NCBI RefSeq assembly: GCF_000406165.1 | Contig: NZ_CM001977.1 | Span: forward strand, 3,880,334-3,944,333 | Length of the DNA: 64,000 nt | Direction of reading: 5' to 3' | DNA from: Dickeya zeae NCPPB 2538 | Lineage (GTDB): Bacteria > Pseudomonadota > Gammaproteobacteria > Enterobacterales > Enterobacteriaceae | Shown: piece after piece, positions 53,711 to 63,010 of the stretch | Position numbering within the stretch: the first letter of the stretch is position 1 | Layout of the letters: each line of letters opens with the position of its first letter | Notes under the pieces: model-generated | Database searches by the model: none | What the model was told of the DNA's origin: nothing | What the model saw: the letters and a program-made list of their open reading frames with translations, nothing else | Made by a program: the position numbers and the translations under genes

Positions 53711-55038
53711 GGTGCTTCCCCAAACTCGCCGATATTCAGTGCCAGCAGCGCCAGCGTTTTCACCGCCACCGCCATGACGCTTTCATCAAAATCGAACTTC
53801 TCATTGTGATGCCCGGCGCTGAGTGCCGTGCCGAATATCGCGTAAGAGGCCAAACCGCCGTGCGCTTTCACGCGCTCCATGAGATACGTGGCATCTTCAG
53901 AACCGGCCGCGCCGTCTTTGCGGTCAATAATATGGGTCAGTTCCCCTACCCGCTCCGCCTGACGATGAATAAACGCCACCCACTCCGGGCTGGGCTGGCT
54001 GCACTGTGCCGCCCCCATCAGAGCAATCTCCACCTCCACGCCGTGCATCACCGCCGCCCCTTCGATCACCTTCAGCGCCTGCTGATAGATAAACTCGTTG
54101 ACCTCGTTAGTGGCACCGCGGGTTTCCACTTTCATCATGGCGTGCGACGCTACGACGTTGCGCCCGGTACCTGCCTGCAATACGCCGACGTTAATGCGTG
54201 AACTGCCGCCACTGTGGCGTGGAATGGCATGCAGCCCCAGCGTCGCCTGCGCCGCTGCCAGCAAGGCGTTACGCCCCTCTTCCGGTCGGCCACCAGCGTG
54301 GGAAGCCACACCGCGATAGGTCACATCCAGCTTGGTGGTCGCCATGAACGTGTCGTTGCCACACACCAGGTGGCCGTTGGGAATGCCGGTACCGATATGA
54401 ATGGCGGTAAAATAATCCACGTCATCCACCACGCCAGCTTCCGCCATCGATTTACCACCACGAGTGCCTTCTTCTGCTGGCTGGAAAACCACTTTGATGG
54501 TGCCGCTCAACTGATCACGCATCGCCATCAATACCTGCGCCAACCCCAAGCCGATAGTGGTATGGCCGTCATGGCCGCAGGCGTGCATCATGCCGGCATT
54601 GCAGGAGGCGAACGCCTCACGAAATGGGCGATGGTCGTCTGCCAGTTGTTCGTTTAGATCGAGCGCATCCATATCAACGCGATAACCGATAACCGGACCG
54701 GGGCGTCCGGTATCCAGCGTCGCCACAATGCCGGTGAAGCCGCCAGAAAAATAAGGTAGCCATTGCGGTAATGCCCCCTGTGCCAGCGCACGTTGCTCCT
54801 GCGCCTGTAATACCTCGTCCGGCGGCAACCCCATGCGGGCATCGGCGCTGATGACATCACGCCCAAGTTTCAACGCATACCCCATCTGGTGCAGCGCGTC
54901 GGCAACCCGTGTCGCCGTACGAAACTCCAGCCAGCCGGATTCCGCATATTTATGCAAATCGCGGCGGGTTTCACGCAGCCACGGGATAAGGTGTTCCACA
55001 CGTTGTGACAAGTCGGAATAAAGAACGTCTGAGTGCAT
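53707..55038 (-). CDS. abgA: p-Aminobenzoyl-glutamate hydrolase subunit A
   Basis: M20 family, 443 residues (E. coli 436). Metal site NAGMMHACGHDGHTTIGLGLAQ near 137-158, then QPAEEGTRGGKSMAEAGVVDDVDYF and the C-terminal GSEDATYLMERV with AGHHNEKFDFDE. It begins MHSDVLYSDLSQRVEHLIPWL. First gene of abgABT, divergent from abgR. Confidence 0.94.
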   Translation of the reverse strand: MHSDVLYSDLSQRVEHLIPWLRETRRDLHKYAESGWLEFRTATRVADALHQMGYALKLGRDVISADARMGLPPDEVLQAQEQRALAQGALPQWLPYFSGGFTGIVATLDTGRPGPVIGYRVDMDALDLNEQLADDHRPFREAFASCNAGMMHACGHDGHTTIGLGLAQVLMAMRDQLSGTIKVVFQPAEEGTRGGKSMAEAGVVDDVDYFTAIHIGTGIPNGHLVCGNDTFMATTKLDVTYRGVASHAGGRPEEGRNALLAAAQATLGLHAIPRHSGGSSRINVGVLQAGTGRNVVASHAMMKVETRGATNEVNEFIYQQALKVIEGAAVMHGVEVEIALMGAAQCSQPSPEWVAFIHRQAERVGELTHIIDRKDGAAGSEDATYLMERVKAHGGLASYAIFGTALSAGHHNEKFDFDESVMAVAVKTLALLALNIGEFGEAP

Positions 55039-55068
55039 AAGCCTGTTTTCTCTGATGGTGTCCTAAAA

Positions 55069-55093
55069 GACAACGCCCGTGCCACGGGTTGTC
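55069..55093. promoter_or_regulatory. 25-bp imperfect palindrome in abgA-abgR spacer
   Basis: GACAAC-G-CCCGTG-C-CACGGG-TTGTC, 31-55 bases upstream of the abgA start. It may be an operator for AbgR or another factor. Confidence 0.4.
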
Positions 55094-55154
55094 ACGTAAC
55101 TGAAAAAAATGTACACAAACCCACCAGTGTGAATAAGATGTCAGGATGTTTGTC

Positions 55155-55175
55155 GTGATAAACCACAGTTATCAC
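55155..55175. promoter_or_regulatory. Perfect 7-bp dyad upstream of abgR
   Basis: GTGATAA-N7-TTATCAC, 24 bases before the abgR ATG. The spacing and ATAA/TTAT arms fit the T-N11-A form of LysR-type sites; likely the AbgR autoregulatory site. Confidence 0.5.
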
Positions 55176-55198
55176 CACAATGGCGATCAGGAAACGAG

Positions 55199-56095
55199 AT
55201 GACCCAGAACGTAAAGCTGCATCAGTTGCAATCCTTCGTCGAAGTGGCGCGCCACGGCAGCATTCGGGCCGCCTCCCGCCAGCTCAATCTGTCTCAACCG
55301 GCATTGACCAAATCCATTCAGGAACTGGAAGCCTGCCTCGGCGCACGTCTGTTTCTGCGCCATCGTCAGGGCATGGTGCTGACAGAGTGCGGCGAGGCCT
55401 ATTTCCGACACGCCAGTTTGGTCATGGAAGAGTTGCGCGTGGCGCGTGAAGACATCCAACAACGGCTCGGACAGGCCAGCGGGCGGGTGAATATCGGGGT
55501 GGGTGCCAGCATCGCCCATACAGTGATGCCGGAGGTTGTCAGCCGTTTTCACCGGCTGTACCCGCAGGTCAAACTACGGGTCACCGAAGGACAACTGGTG
55601 GCGATGATCCACGAGCTGCGGCAAGGCGAATTGGACTTCACCGTGAATACCTATTCCGGCTCTTCCTATGATAACGAACTGTTATATGAAAAATTGATGG
55701 AAAAGGAATATTGCGTGGTAGTTCGGCGCGATCACCCGATTCAACAAGCACGATCGTTGGAGGATCTGCTGGATTATGAGTGGACCATGCCCACCCCACG
55801 CGGCAGCTATTACAAGCAGTTGTTTGATCTGTTTGCGACGCTCCCCGTGGCGCCCCGAATCAGTGTGACCTGCGAAACCCTGATGTCCAGCGTCAGTCTG
55901 GTGGCCAAAACCGACTTTATCAGCATACTGTCGCGTGACATTATCCGCGATCCAATTATTGGTGAACGCCTGCGGGTGCTGGAGCTTGAGCAGCCACTGC
56001 CCAAGGCCACCTTCTACCTGATCCAACGTAAAGACACCATGCTCTCGCCAATGGGCACCCAACTCGCCAAACTCTTTCGGCTGTATTGCCAGTAG
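55199..56095 (+). CDS. abgR: LysR-family regulator AbgR
   Basis: 298 residues (E. coli AbgR 302). HTH near 6-65 (HGSIRAASRQLNLSQPALTKSIQELEACLGARLFLRH), then the effector domain. Divergent from abgABT with about 160 bases between, the standard arrangement for a LysR gene and its target. Its effector is unknown. Confidence 0.9.
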   Translation: MTQNVKLHQLQSFVEVARHGSIRAASRQLNLSQPALTKSIQELEACLGARLFLRHRQGMVLTECGEAYFRHASLVMEELRVAREDIQQRLGQASGRVNIGVGASIAHTVMPEVVSRFHRLYPQVKLRVTEGQLVAMIHELRQGELDFTVNTYSGSSYDNELLYEKLMEKEYCVVVRRDHPIQQARSLEDLLDYEWTMPTPRGSYYKQLFDLFATLPVAPRISVTCETLMSSVSLVAKTDFISILSRDIIRDPIIGERLRVLELEQPLPKATFYLIQRKDTMLSPMGTQLAKLFRLYCQ

Positions 56096-56117
56096 TGCGC
56101 GAAGAATACTGAGGATA

Positions 56118-56151
56118 ACAAAAAAGCGCGGCAACTGACTTGTTGCCGCGC
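56118..56151 (-). terminator. Chemoreceptor 1 terminator
   Basis: GCGCGGCAAC / GTTGCCGCGC (56126-56135, 56142-56151) with a six-base loop, followed on the minus strand by TTTTTTTG. It lies between the abgR end and the receptor stop. Confidence 0.9.
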
Positions 56152-56197
56152 CTGCCTGCGTTATTTATTCACTCGCAGGTCCCTGACGACGCCAGGG

Positions 56198-57862
56198 TCA
56201 GAATGAGGTCCAATCGTCGTTGGTTTTCTCCTGCCGTGAAGCAGGGTTCGCCAGCACCGCCATCTTCCCGGTGGGCCTTTGTTCCCGACGTGCCGTCGAT
56301 GCGTCCGCCACACCGGGCAGTTTGAACACCGCGACAATTTCGTTCAGGTGGTGTGCCTGCTCTTCCAGTGACGAGGAGGTCGCCGACGACTGTTCAACCA
56401 ACGCCGCATTCTGCTGCGTTACGCTATCCATTTGCGTGATGGCGGTGCCCACCTGGGAAATCCCTTTGCTCTGCTCGCTGGAAGCCGAGGCAATTTCACC
56501 CATGATATCCGTCACGTTGGTGACCGACTTCAGGATGTCGTCCATCGACTTGCTGGCCAGCGACACCTGCTCATAACCGTTTTTGACATTCTCTACCGAC
56601 TCGTCAATCAGGGTTTTGATTTCTTTCGCCGCCTGCGCACTGCGCTGAGCCAGACTCCTGACCTCGCTCGCTACTACGGCGAACCCTCGCCCGGCTTCAC
56701 CGGCACGCGCCGCTTCCACCGCCGCGTTCAGCGCCAGGATGTTGGTCTGGAAGGCAATACCGTCGATCACATTGATAATGTCGGCAATTTTCTGCGAGCT
56801 ATGGGTAATACTTTGCATACTGTGACTGACCGACTGCACTACCTCGCCCCCGTTGTTGGCGGCGGTTGACGCGTCTCTGGCAAGCAGACTGGCCTGTTGC
56901 GCGTTATCGGCGTTCTGTTTCACCACCGCGCTCAGTTGCTCCATGCTGGCAGCCGTTTCACTCAGTGCCGCTGCCTGCTCTTCGGTGCGTGAAGACAGGT
57001 CGCTGTTACCGGCGGCGATTTCGCTGCTGCCGTGATAAATTTCGCTGGCGCTATGGCGAATATCCGCCACCGTTTTTATCCAGTTCTGCTGCATGGAATT
57101 AACGAACGGGATGAGTTGCCCCACTTCGTTACGCCCTATGTCGTCAATCGTGGTATCAAGTTGCCCATTCGACAAAATTTGCAAATGCGCTTTCACCTGC
57201 TCCAGCGGGCGTCCCATCTGAACCGCGAGATAACGGTTGGTAAATACCACCATGCCTAACCCAATAATCATGGCGACGATCAGCGCCACTTTGCTCCAGT
57301 ACACCCAGGCAGCAATGCGCTCCTGCGCTTCGGTTTTCAGATTGTTAATAATCTGGTTGTAGTGGCTGATGGCGGTGGTGAATTTCATCCGCAACGGGTT
57401 GTATTTCTCCGTAACGAGTTTCACATAGGCATCATGATTACCTTGTCTGGCGGCGTCCAACATCGGCACAACCGCTTCGCTAAACAGCTGATAGGAACTA
57501 TTGTAAATATCATCAATAGATGTGCTGCTGATATTGGCGTGATCCGTTACCTTGAACTGCGCCAGGCCATTTTTCAGGAATTCCACATCTGCGGCAGCGT
57601 CATTCAGTAAATTTCGTCCACGATCGCTGCTATTTCCTGCCGCTATCGCTTCATCCATCGATAATTTAACTTTGTAGTAACGATCACTGGCACCATTGAT
57701 AATATCACCATTCGTTTGCTGTACATTCGTCAGGCTAATCTCATCCGTCAGATTATTTAACGAATAGAGGGAGAAAATACCCACCCCGCCCCACAACAAG
57801 GTAAATATGGCCAGAATGGCCAACATCATAATTTTAATCCTGATGTTACGAATTAGACTCAT
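56198..57862 (-). CDS. Methyl-accepting chemotaxis protein 1
   Basis: 554-residue chemoreceptor. TM1 near 10-33, periplasmic four-helix ligand domain near 34-188 (Tar/Tsr type), TM2 near 189-211, HAMP, then the cytoplasmic signalling domain with the conserved tip DGIAFQTNILALNAAVEAAR. The C-terminus ends DDWTSF, a W-x-x-F pentapeptide of the kind that tethers CheR and CheB. Ligand not predictable. Confidence 0.93.
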   Translation of the reverse strand: MSLIRNIRIKIMMLAILAIFTLLWGGVGIFSLYSLNNLTDEISLTNVQQTNGDIINGASDRYYKVKLSMDEAIAAGNSSDRGRNLLNDAAADVEFLKNGLAQFKVTDHANISSTSIDDIYNSSYQLFSEAVVPMLDAARQGNHDAYVKLVTEKYNPLRMKFTTAISHYNQIINNLKTEAQERIAAWVYWSKVALIVAMIIGLGMVVFTNRYLAVQMGRPLEQVKAHLQILSNGQLDTTIDDIGRNEVGQLIPFVNSMQQNWIKTVADIRHSASEIYHGSSEIAAGNSDLSSRTEEQAAALSETAASMEQLSAVVKQNADNAQQASLLARDASTAANNGGEVVQSVSHSMQSITHSSQKIADIINVIDGIAFQTNILALNAAVEAARAGEAGRGFAVVASEVRSLAQRSAQAAKEIKTLIDESVENVKNGYEQVSLASKSMDDILKSVTNVTDIMGEIASASSEQSKGISQVGTAITQMDSVTQQNAALVEQSSATSSSLEEQAHHLNEIVAVFKLPGVADASTARREQRPTGKMAVLANPASRQEKTNDDWTSF

Positions 57863-59102
57863 TTAACACCTCTAAAATAAAAATGCATTTCACTTTCTCG
57901 TATAGACTTGTATTAGGTATAAACCCGTTTAACTAACATACTTTTTTTATAGCCTTCATACTTCAGGCTATAGATGTACTGGCTGCATGACACAGCCCTT
58001 CAGCACTGAGCTCCGAATTATTTGGTCAATACCCTGTCATCCCTGAAATAACCCGGGCCTCAGAAAATATGCTGTTAATTTGAACAATATAACCTCGCTT
58101 ATCACATGATGGCTCATGAAATAAGTAGAGAACTCACCTGAAACCTAACACTCACCGGGGATACGGCAGGAATAATGTACAGCATGAAACCTATATCGGC
58201 TTAACATTCTTTTTCTTTACTCAACCACATCAAAATAATAAAAAATTATATTAAAAAAGCCAAAAAGGCATGACAATAAAGAAAAATACGATATTAGATT
58301 ATCACACCTTGGTTATTATGGAATTCAAAATATCTTTCAAGCATTTCGCTGAATAATTCATGATGCGAAAAAACAGGTTATGAATTGATTAAAAATAAAA
58401 ATACAGAGCGTATTTTTTGTGAGGGAAATGATATTTTTTCAGGATAACTCTCCCATTAATTACACGATTTTGTGATGAAAGACGATGCGTTTTACCAACC
58501 ATTTCCACGTTGATTAACGCGATAAAATGACTTTTTCCCGGATTAGACCGCGCAAAGACATAAGAGAAAGGAAAGAATGGATGACAGGGTGCAGATCGAT
58601 TGTCACATCATCGTGCCTGAGCGGCCATACGACAACACGTTACCCATTTTTTGATGAAACCGCGGCCTGAAGACCGACAACATTACATAAACATTACTTA
58701 AGACACATCACTCCACCGCGTTTATTGATATCATCCCTGAAACGCAATACGCACACCAACAAGGAGAAATTGATCGATAAAGGAGATCGATGTGAGAGTC
58801 ACGCCACGACAGACAAAGGGTTGAGTTATCAGCTTGCTGAGTGTGAATCATTGCGAGACTCAGCCTGACCTACATCAACAACCATTCGCGATAAAACTAT
58901 TAGTCTGTTCCCGCAATCGGGCCGGTGTACCGTCTGATGATAAACACAGCATATACCCTCAATATTCGGGTTTCAGGGCAACAACCTGCAACGTGAAGTC
59001 TAACGGGTATACAGTTGCCTTACTGATATTGGCTGATGTCTGCAAGACTGGTGGCATCAATAGCGGCAGGTAGGGAAAATCAATACTTCAAAGGAGATGG
59101 GG
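57863..59102. other. 1.24-kb AT-rich region between two chemoreceptor genes
   Basis: No gene in it can be supported well. The first 650 bases are very AT-rich with A and T runs; the rest is mixed. It contains a small open frame with a good ribosome site (58577-58654) and possibly the promoters of both receptors. No clear flagellar (sigma-28) promoter was found on reading. Confidence 0.6.
58577..58654 (+). CDS. Possible 25-residue small protein
   Basis: MDDRVQIDCHIIVPERPYD... then stop. GAAAGGAAAGA directly precedes the ATG. Too short to judge; no recognised family, and it may be chance or a leader peptide upstream of the chemoreceptor. Confidence 0.25.
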   Translation: MDDRVQIDCHIIVPERPYDNTLPIF

Positions 59103-60695
59103 ATGTTAGAAAAAATCAAAATAAGAAATGGGCTCTACTGCGTACTCGCTGTATTCGCACTATTGCTACTGTCTATTTGTACTTTTAGCTTGTATTCCTC
59201 CATACAAAGCAACAAGTCTATCCGCAACGTCAACGGGATTGAGGGCGAGCAGCTCGTTCCCCTTTATTCGGCCTATTCAGAAATGCTCAATGCCAGACTG
59301 GCCGGTTTTAACATCGCGCTGGCGATTGTAGACAAAAAAGATGACGCGACAATTCGGGCTGGTCTGGAGCGACTGAACGGTTACATCGCCTCCGCCAACA
59401 GCACCATGGCGGCACTGCGTCGTATCCCGGCACAAACGCCGCAAGGCCAGGCGCTTCGCAATGATCTAGAAGATACCTTCAATGATTATATGAACAACTC
59501 CGTCGCCCCCATGCTCACGGTACTGCGAGAACGAAATCTCGATAGCTTCTATTCCAAACTGGCACCCAGCGCACTGGAAAAAGGCGCGGTGTTCCGTCAG
59601 AAGCTGGAGCAGTTTGTGACGTTAGCCAAAGGGGTTGGTAATGAGGAGATCACACAGGCGGATAACTTCTATCAACACACACTAACAATCCTTATTGCCA
59701 CGCTGATAGTCGCGCTGATCCTAAGCCTGATCACCCTGAAGTTCATCCGTAACGTGGTGTTGCACCCGATGCAGAAGGTCAGAACCTATTTCGGCATGAT
59801 GGAGCAAGGTGTGCTGACACTGGATATTCCGCCACAGCACAATACCGAGATGGGGAGCCTGATGCTGTCACTGAAAGACATGCAGCAGGCATTTCGCAAA
59901 ATCGTGTTGGATGTCAGGGAGTCGGCCAGTTCTGTCGCCGCAGGCGCAGAACAGATTTCCGCCGCCAACCGGGATTTCGCCGCCCGAACCGAAGCGCAAG
60001 CCTCCTCCGTTGAGCAAACGGCGGCCAGCATGGAGCAAATCACCGCCTCCGTGCAGGAAAATACCGCCAACACGGGTAAAGCGATGACGCTGACCAATTC
60101 CGTTGCGGCGCTGGCGGAAAAGAACGCCAGTAACTTTAGCCAGATGATCGAGCGTATTCAGCATATTTCCGATAGTTCGAACAAAATCAACGATATCATC
60201 AGCATCATGGACGGCATCGCCTTCCAGACCAACATTCTGGCGCTAAACGCCGCGGTGGAAGCCGCTCGTGCGGGTGAAGCGGGTAAAGGCTTTGCGGTGG
60301 TGGCTTCGGAAGTGCGCAGTCTGGCGCAGCGAAGCGCCGGTTCGGCACGAGAAATCAAAGAGTTGATCGAAAAAACCGCAGATGAGATCGCTCAGGGAGA
60401 AAAAGTGGCGTCACACTCCACACAGGATATGGCGCGACTGATGGATGAGATTAAACGTGTAAACGAATTTATGTCGGATATTTCTATCGCCTCGTCTGAA
60501 CAGGCTAAAGGCATCGAACAGGTTAACCTCGCCATCACGCAGCTTGAGCAAGCCTCTCAGCAAAACGCGGCGCTGGTCGAAGAATCTGCCTCCGCCAGCT
60601 CTTCGCTACACGAACAGGCCAGACATCTGGACGACACCATGACCTTCTTCAATCTGGACGATAACAGCCCGATGGCGCTCGCCGCGCCACGTTAA
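59103..60695 (+). CDS. Methyl-accepting chemotaxis protein 2
   Basis: 530 residues from the ATG at 59103 (AAGGAG lies six bases before it; the ATG at 59097 is too close). TM1 near 12-32, four-helix-bundle ligand domain (MLNARLAGFNIALAIVDKKDD ... ) to about 195, TM2 near 196-220, HAMP, and the signalling tip DGIAFQTNILALNAAVEAAR. Unlike receptor 1 it ends FNLDDNSPMALAAPR with no pentapeptide, so it may rely on other receptors for efficient methylation. Confidence 0.92.
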   Translation: MLEKIKIRNGLYCVLAVFALLLLSICTFSLYSSIQSNKSIRNVNGIEGEQLVPLYSAYSEMLNARLAGFNIALAIVDKKDDATIRAGLERLNGYIASANSTMAALRRIPAQTPQGQALRNDLEDTFNDYMNNSVAPMLTVLRERNLDSFYSKLAPSALEKGAVFRQKLEQFVTLAKGVGNEEITQADNFYQHTLTILIATLIVALILSLITLKFIRNVVLHPMQKVRTYFGMMEQGVLTLDIPPQHNTEMGSLMLSLKDMQQAFRKIVLDVRESASSVAAGAEQISAANRDFAARTEAQASSVEQTAASMEQITASVQENTANTGKAMTLTNSVAALAEKNASNFSQMIERIQHISDSSNKINDIISIMDGIAFQTNILALNAAVEAARAGEAGKGFAVVASEVRSLAQRSAGSAREIKELIEKTADEIAQGEKVASHSTQDMARLMDEIKRVNEFMSDISIASSEQAKGIEQVNLAITQLEQASQQNAALVEESASASSSLHEQARHLDDTMTFFNLDDNSPMALAAPR

Positions 60696-60725
60696 GGCAT
60701 CAGGTCACCGGTAAACGCCCTTTCC

Positions 60726-60749
60726 CAGCCCGCCGCCTCTGGCGGGCTG
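60726..60749 (+). terminator. Possible chemoreceptor 2 terminator
   Basis: CAGCCCGCC / GGCGGGCTG with a six-base loop, 31 bases past the stop; followed by ATTCTCC rather than a long T run, so termination is probably inefficient. Confidence 0.4.
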
Positions 60750-60924
60750 ATTCTCCGCCACACGACGCTAGTGGAAACGGATGCTCACTGCAATCAGCGC
60801 ACTTGTTACACCCGACCAGCGATCTTTTACATCCCGCAGTAATACGATGAGAGTGTCCCGCAATCCTATGCAGCACCGTCCCGCGTGATTGACGCAGGCG
60901 GGCTAACCTGTCTTCGGAGGTATG

Positions 60925-61305
60925 ATGCTACCCAACCGCATTCGCGCCGTCTCTCTGCCAGCTCGCACGGGGTTATCCTGCCTGTGTTTTTTAGGTGTGT
61001 TGCTGCTGGCAGGATGTTCACACATGGAGCCCGACACCACCTCCGTGCCTTATCGTTCAGTGCCCTATGGCAAGTGCGATAACGTCGGGACTTACCACCT
61101 GTACTTCGACCGATTCGACGAAACCGCGCAGCAGCTTGCCCATGCCACCGGCTGCGTTGTGATTACCGATACCAGCAAAACCGGCGCAATACGGCCTCAT
61201 CCGGTGGTCGGCACCCTGACTATCCGTCAGGCGGTGCAGATGGCAATGACGGGGACGGCACTTCGGATAACACATCAGGATGGGAATAGCATCACGGTAG
61301 TGTGA
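60925..61305 (+). CDS. Small lipoprotein consisting of an STN domain
   Basis: 126 residues from the ATG at 60925 (GGAGG four bases before; 60922 is too close). Lipoprotein signal with lipobox LLLAGC, lipid-modified Cys near residue 28. The remainder, from YHLYFDRFDETAQQLA through VGTLTIRQAVQMAMTGTALRI to the end, has the short STN (secretin/TonB N-terminal) pattern. STN domains normally sit at the N-terminus of secretins or TonB-dependent signalling receptors; here it stands alone on a lipid anchor. Role unknown; neighbours are an export pore and an adhesin. Confidence 0.75.
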   Translation: MLPNRIRAVSLPARTGLSCLCFLGVLLLAGCSHMEPDTTSVPYRSVPYGKCDNVGTYHLYFDRFDETAQQLAHATGCVVITDTSKTGAIRPHPVVGTLTIRQAVQMAMTGTALRITHQDGNSITVV

Positions 61306-61378
61306 GCAAAAGCCAAAGAGCACGTTCAGACGCGGGCATAGCAACTGCCAGCATTCAGGAGGCTGATATATCTGGTGT

Positions 61379-61403
61379 CTGGTGCCTGCATCACAGGCAC
61401 CAG
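61379..61403. other. Hairpin between the STN lipoprotein and TolC-like genes
   Basis: Perfect CTGGTGCCTG / CAGGCACCAG with loop CATCA in the convergent gap. No T run on either side; it may act as a weak bidirectional terminator. Confidence 0.45.
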
Positions 61404-61445
61404 CGTTATCAGAAGACCATCAGAATGATGCTTGCATAGGATGGA

Positions 61446-62987
61446 TTAGAATGACTGTAATGCACTTATCTTACCCTGCTGCCAGTTGGTCTCAGACTGG
61501 CGTAACGCCTGACTGATATCTGCCAACCGGTTGGACGGCAGCGTTTTCGGCAGCAAATCCAGCCCCACGGTTGAGAGAATTTGACCATAGCTATTACGCA
61601 ATTCTGCGTAAGCCAAATCCTGACGCAGGTTGGCGTTCAGGGCATTGAGTTCCCCCTGAATCAGTTGCAGCTCGCCGATACTGTTCGCCTTGTAACGGTT
61701 TCTGAGTTGCTCGGCAATCTGACCATCAAGATCGCGCAGTTCAACACTGGTTTTATACTGGCGTACCGCTTCATTGAAGTTAGCCCGGGCAATGTACAAC
61801 TGTGCCATGATAGCCAGCGACATGGCCTGACGCTGCACTTCCGACACGCTTTCATTCGCCTGTGCCGTTTTATACGCCGCTGGGCCTGACAGCAGATTAA
61901 ACAGGTTCCAGGTCACCTTCACACCCACGTCCGCCCAGCTTTGGTTCACCATAAAAGAGTTGCTGTCGTAGTGACCACCAGCGCTCACCTCCAGCCCCGG
62001 CAGCATACGCAGCAACGACTTGCGGGTTTCAGCGGCATGAATACGCACCTGATAATCCTGCTCTTTCAGTTCCGGGCGGCTCAGCAGCGCCGTCTGCTCC
62101 AGGGTATTGAAATCGACATTCAGCTGCGGCACCGGCATCTCGTGACTATCCGGCAGAGCCAGCGTATACGGGGCGTCCAGCGGCAGGTTCATCAATGTCG
62201 CCAGTTCGGTCTTCGCCAGCGACAACGCCCGGCGTTGTTCTTCCAGTTGGCGCACAGCATCAATCAACGCACGGCGATAACTGAGCGCTTCAACCGGGTC
62301 GCCCACTTGCTGCGTACTCATGTGTTCGCTGGCTTCACGCGCCTGATTCACCCTATCGATCAGGCTGTCGATACGGCCTAGCAGCCGCTCAGCCGCTACC
62401 GCACGCCAGTACGCGGAACGCACATCCTGAATGATGGTGTGGACGACCTTGCGTTTGCGTTCATCGGCAATCCAGCGCTGATCCGCTCTCTGTTTGGCGT
62501 TGACATAACTGACACCAAAATCCAGCACGTTCCAGACCATCGTCAGGTCGGCCACATCGCGGTTTTGGTCAAGCGAAGTGGAAGGCTCCAGTGATTGCCG
62601 CCCGGTTTGAATACTGCGGCTGCTGGATGCGCTGGTGTTGCTGCGACCAACATAGCCTGCCGACATCGCCATCTGCGGCAACATGTCATAGCGCGCCAGC
62701 TCCAGTTGCTGTTGCGATAACGCCTGCTCCATCACTTTCAGCCGGGCTTCCAGGTTATATTTAAGCGCTCTGGCCATCGCATCGTACAGTGTGATCGGTG
62801 CCGTGACCGGCTCCTGTTTACTGAACATCGCGACCTTATCCTGCCGAATACGCTGCTCGCCCTGCTCCTTCGAAATGGGCTGGCTGGTAACGGCACAACC
62901 GCTCATTGCCACCACGATGAGGCTAAGACTGAAAAGTTTGCGACCCTTTAACACGATTCCACTCCTGACCCTTGTTGTTATTGTCAT
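61446..62987 (-). CDS. TolC-family outer-membrane lipoprotein
   Basis: 513 residues from the ATG at 62987 (GGAAGG five bases before); a GTG at 63008 is possible. Lipobox VVAMSGC near residue 30, so the mature protein is lipid-anchored. The body has the paired TolC repeats with long coiled-coil segments: DAMARALKYNLEARLKVMEQ near 75-95 and ELNALNANLRQDLAYAELRNSYGQIL near 440-465. TolC-like proteins form the outer channel of type I secretion or efflux. It starts 24 bases after the adhesin stop, on the same strand, implying export of the adhesin. Confidence 0.88.
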   Translation of the reverse strand: MTITTRVRSGIVLKGRKLFSLSLIVVAMSGCAVTSQPISKEQGEQRIRQDKVAMFSKQEPVTAPITLYDAMARALKYNLEARLKVMEQALSQQQLELARYDMLPQMAMSAGYVGRSNTSASSSRSIQTGRQSLEPSTSLDQNRDVADLTMVWNVLDFGVSYVNAKQRADQRWIADERKRKVVHTIIQDVRSAYWRAVAAERLLGRIDSLIDRVNQAREASEHMSTQQVGDPVEALSYRRALIDAVRQLEEQRRALSLAKTELATLMNLPLDAPYTLALPDSHEMPVPQLNVDFNTLEQTALLSRPELKEQDYQVRIHAAETRKSLLRMLPGLEVSAGGHYDSNSFMVNQSWADVGVKVTWNLFNLLSGPAAYKTAQANESVSEVQRQAMSLAIMAQLYIARANFNEAVRQYKTSVELRDLDGQIAEQLRNRYKANSIGELQLIQGELNALNANLRQDLAYAELRNSYGQILSTVGLDLLPKTLPSNRLADISQALRQSETNWQQGKISALQSF

Positions 62988-63010
62988 AAACACCTTCCCC
63001 GAGGTCACCG

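Noticed and set aside
58781..58795. ATGTGA start-stop element after AGGAG
   Set aside because: Interesting as a possible minimal ORF, but a six-base match this short is expected by chance; a similar one near 38023 is also weak.
58834..59073. A 79-codon frame upstream of chemoreceptor 2
   Set aside because: No ribosome site or recognisable sequence; likely chance.
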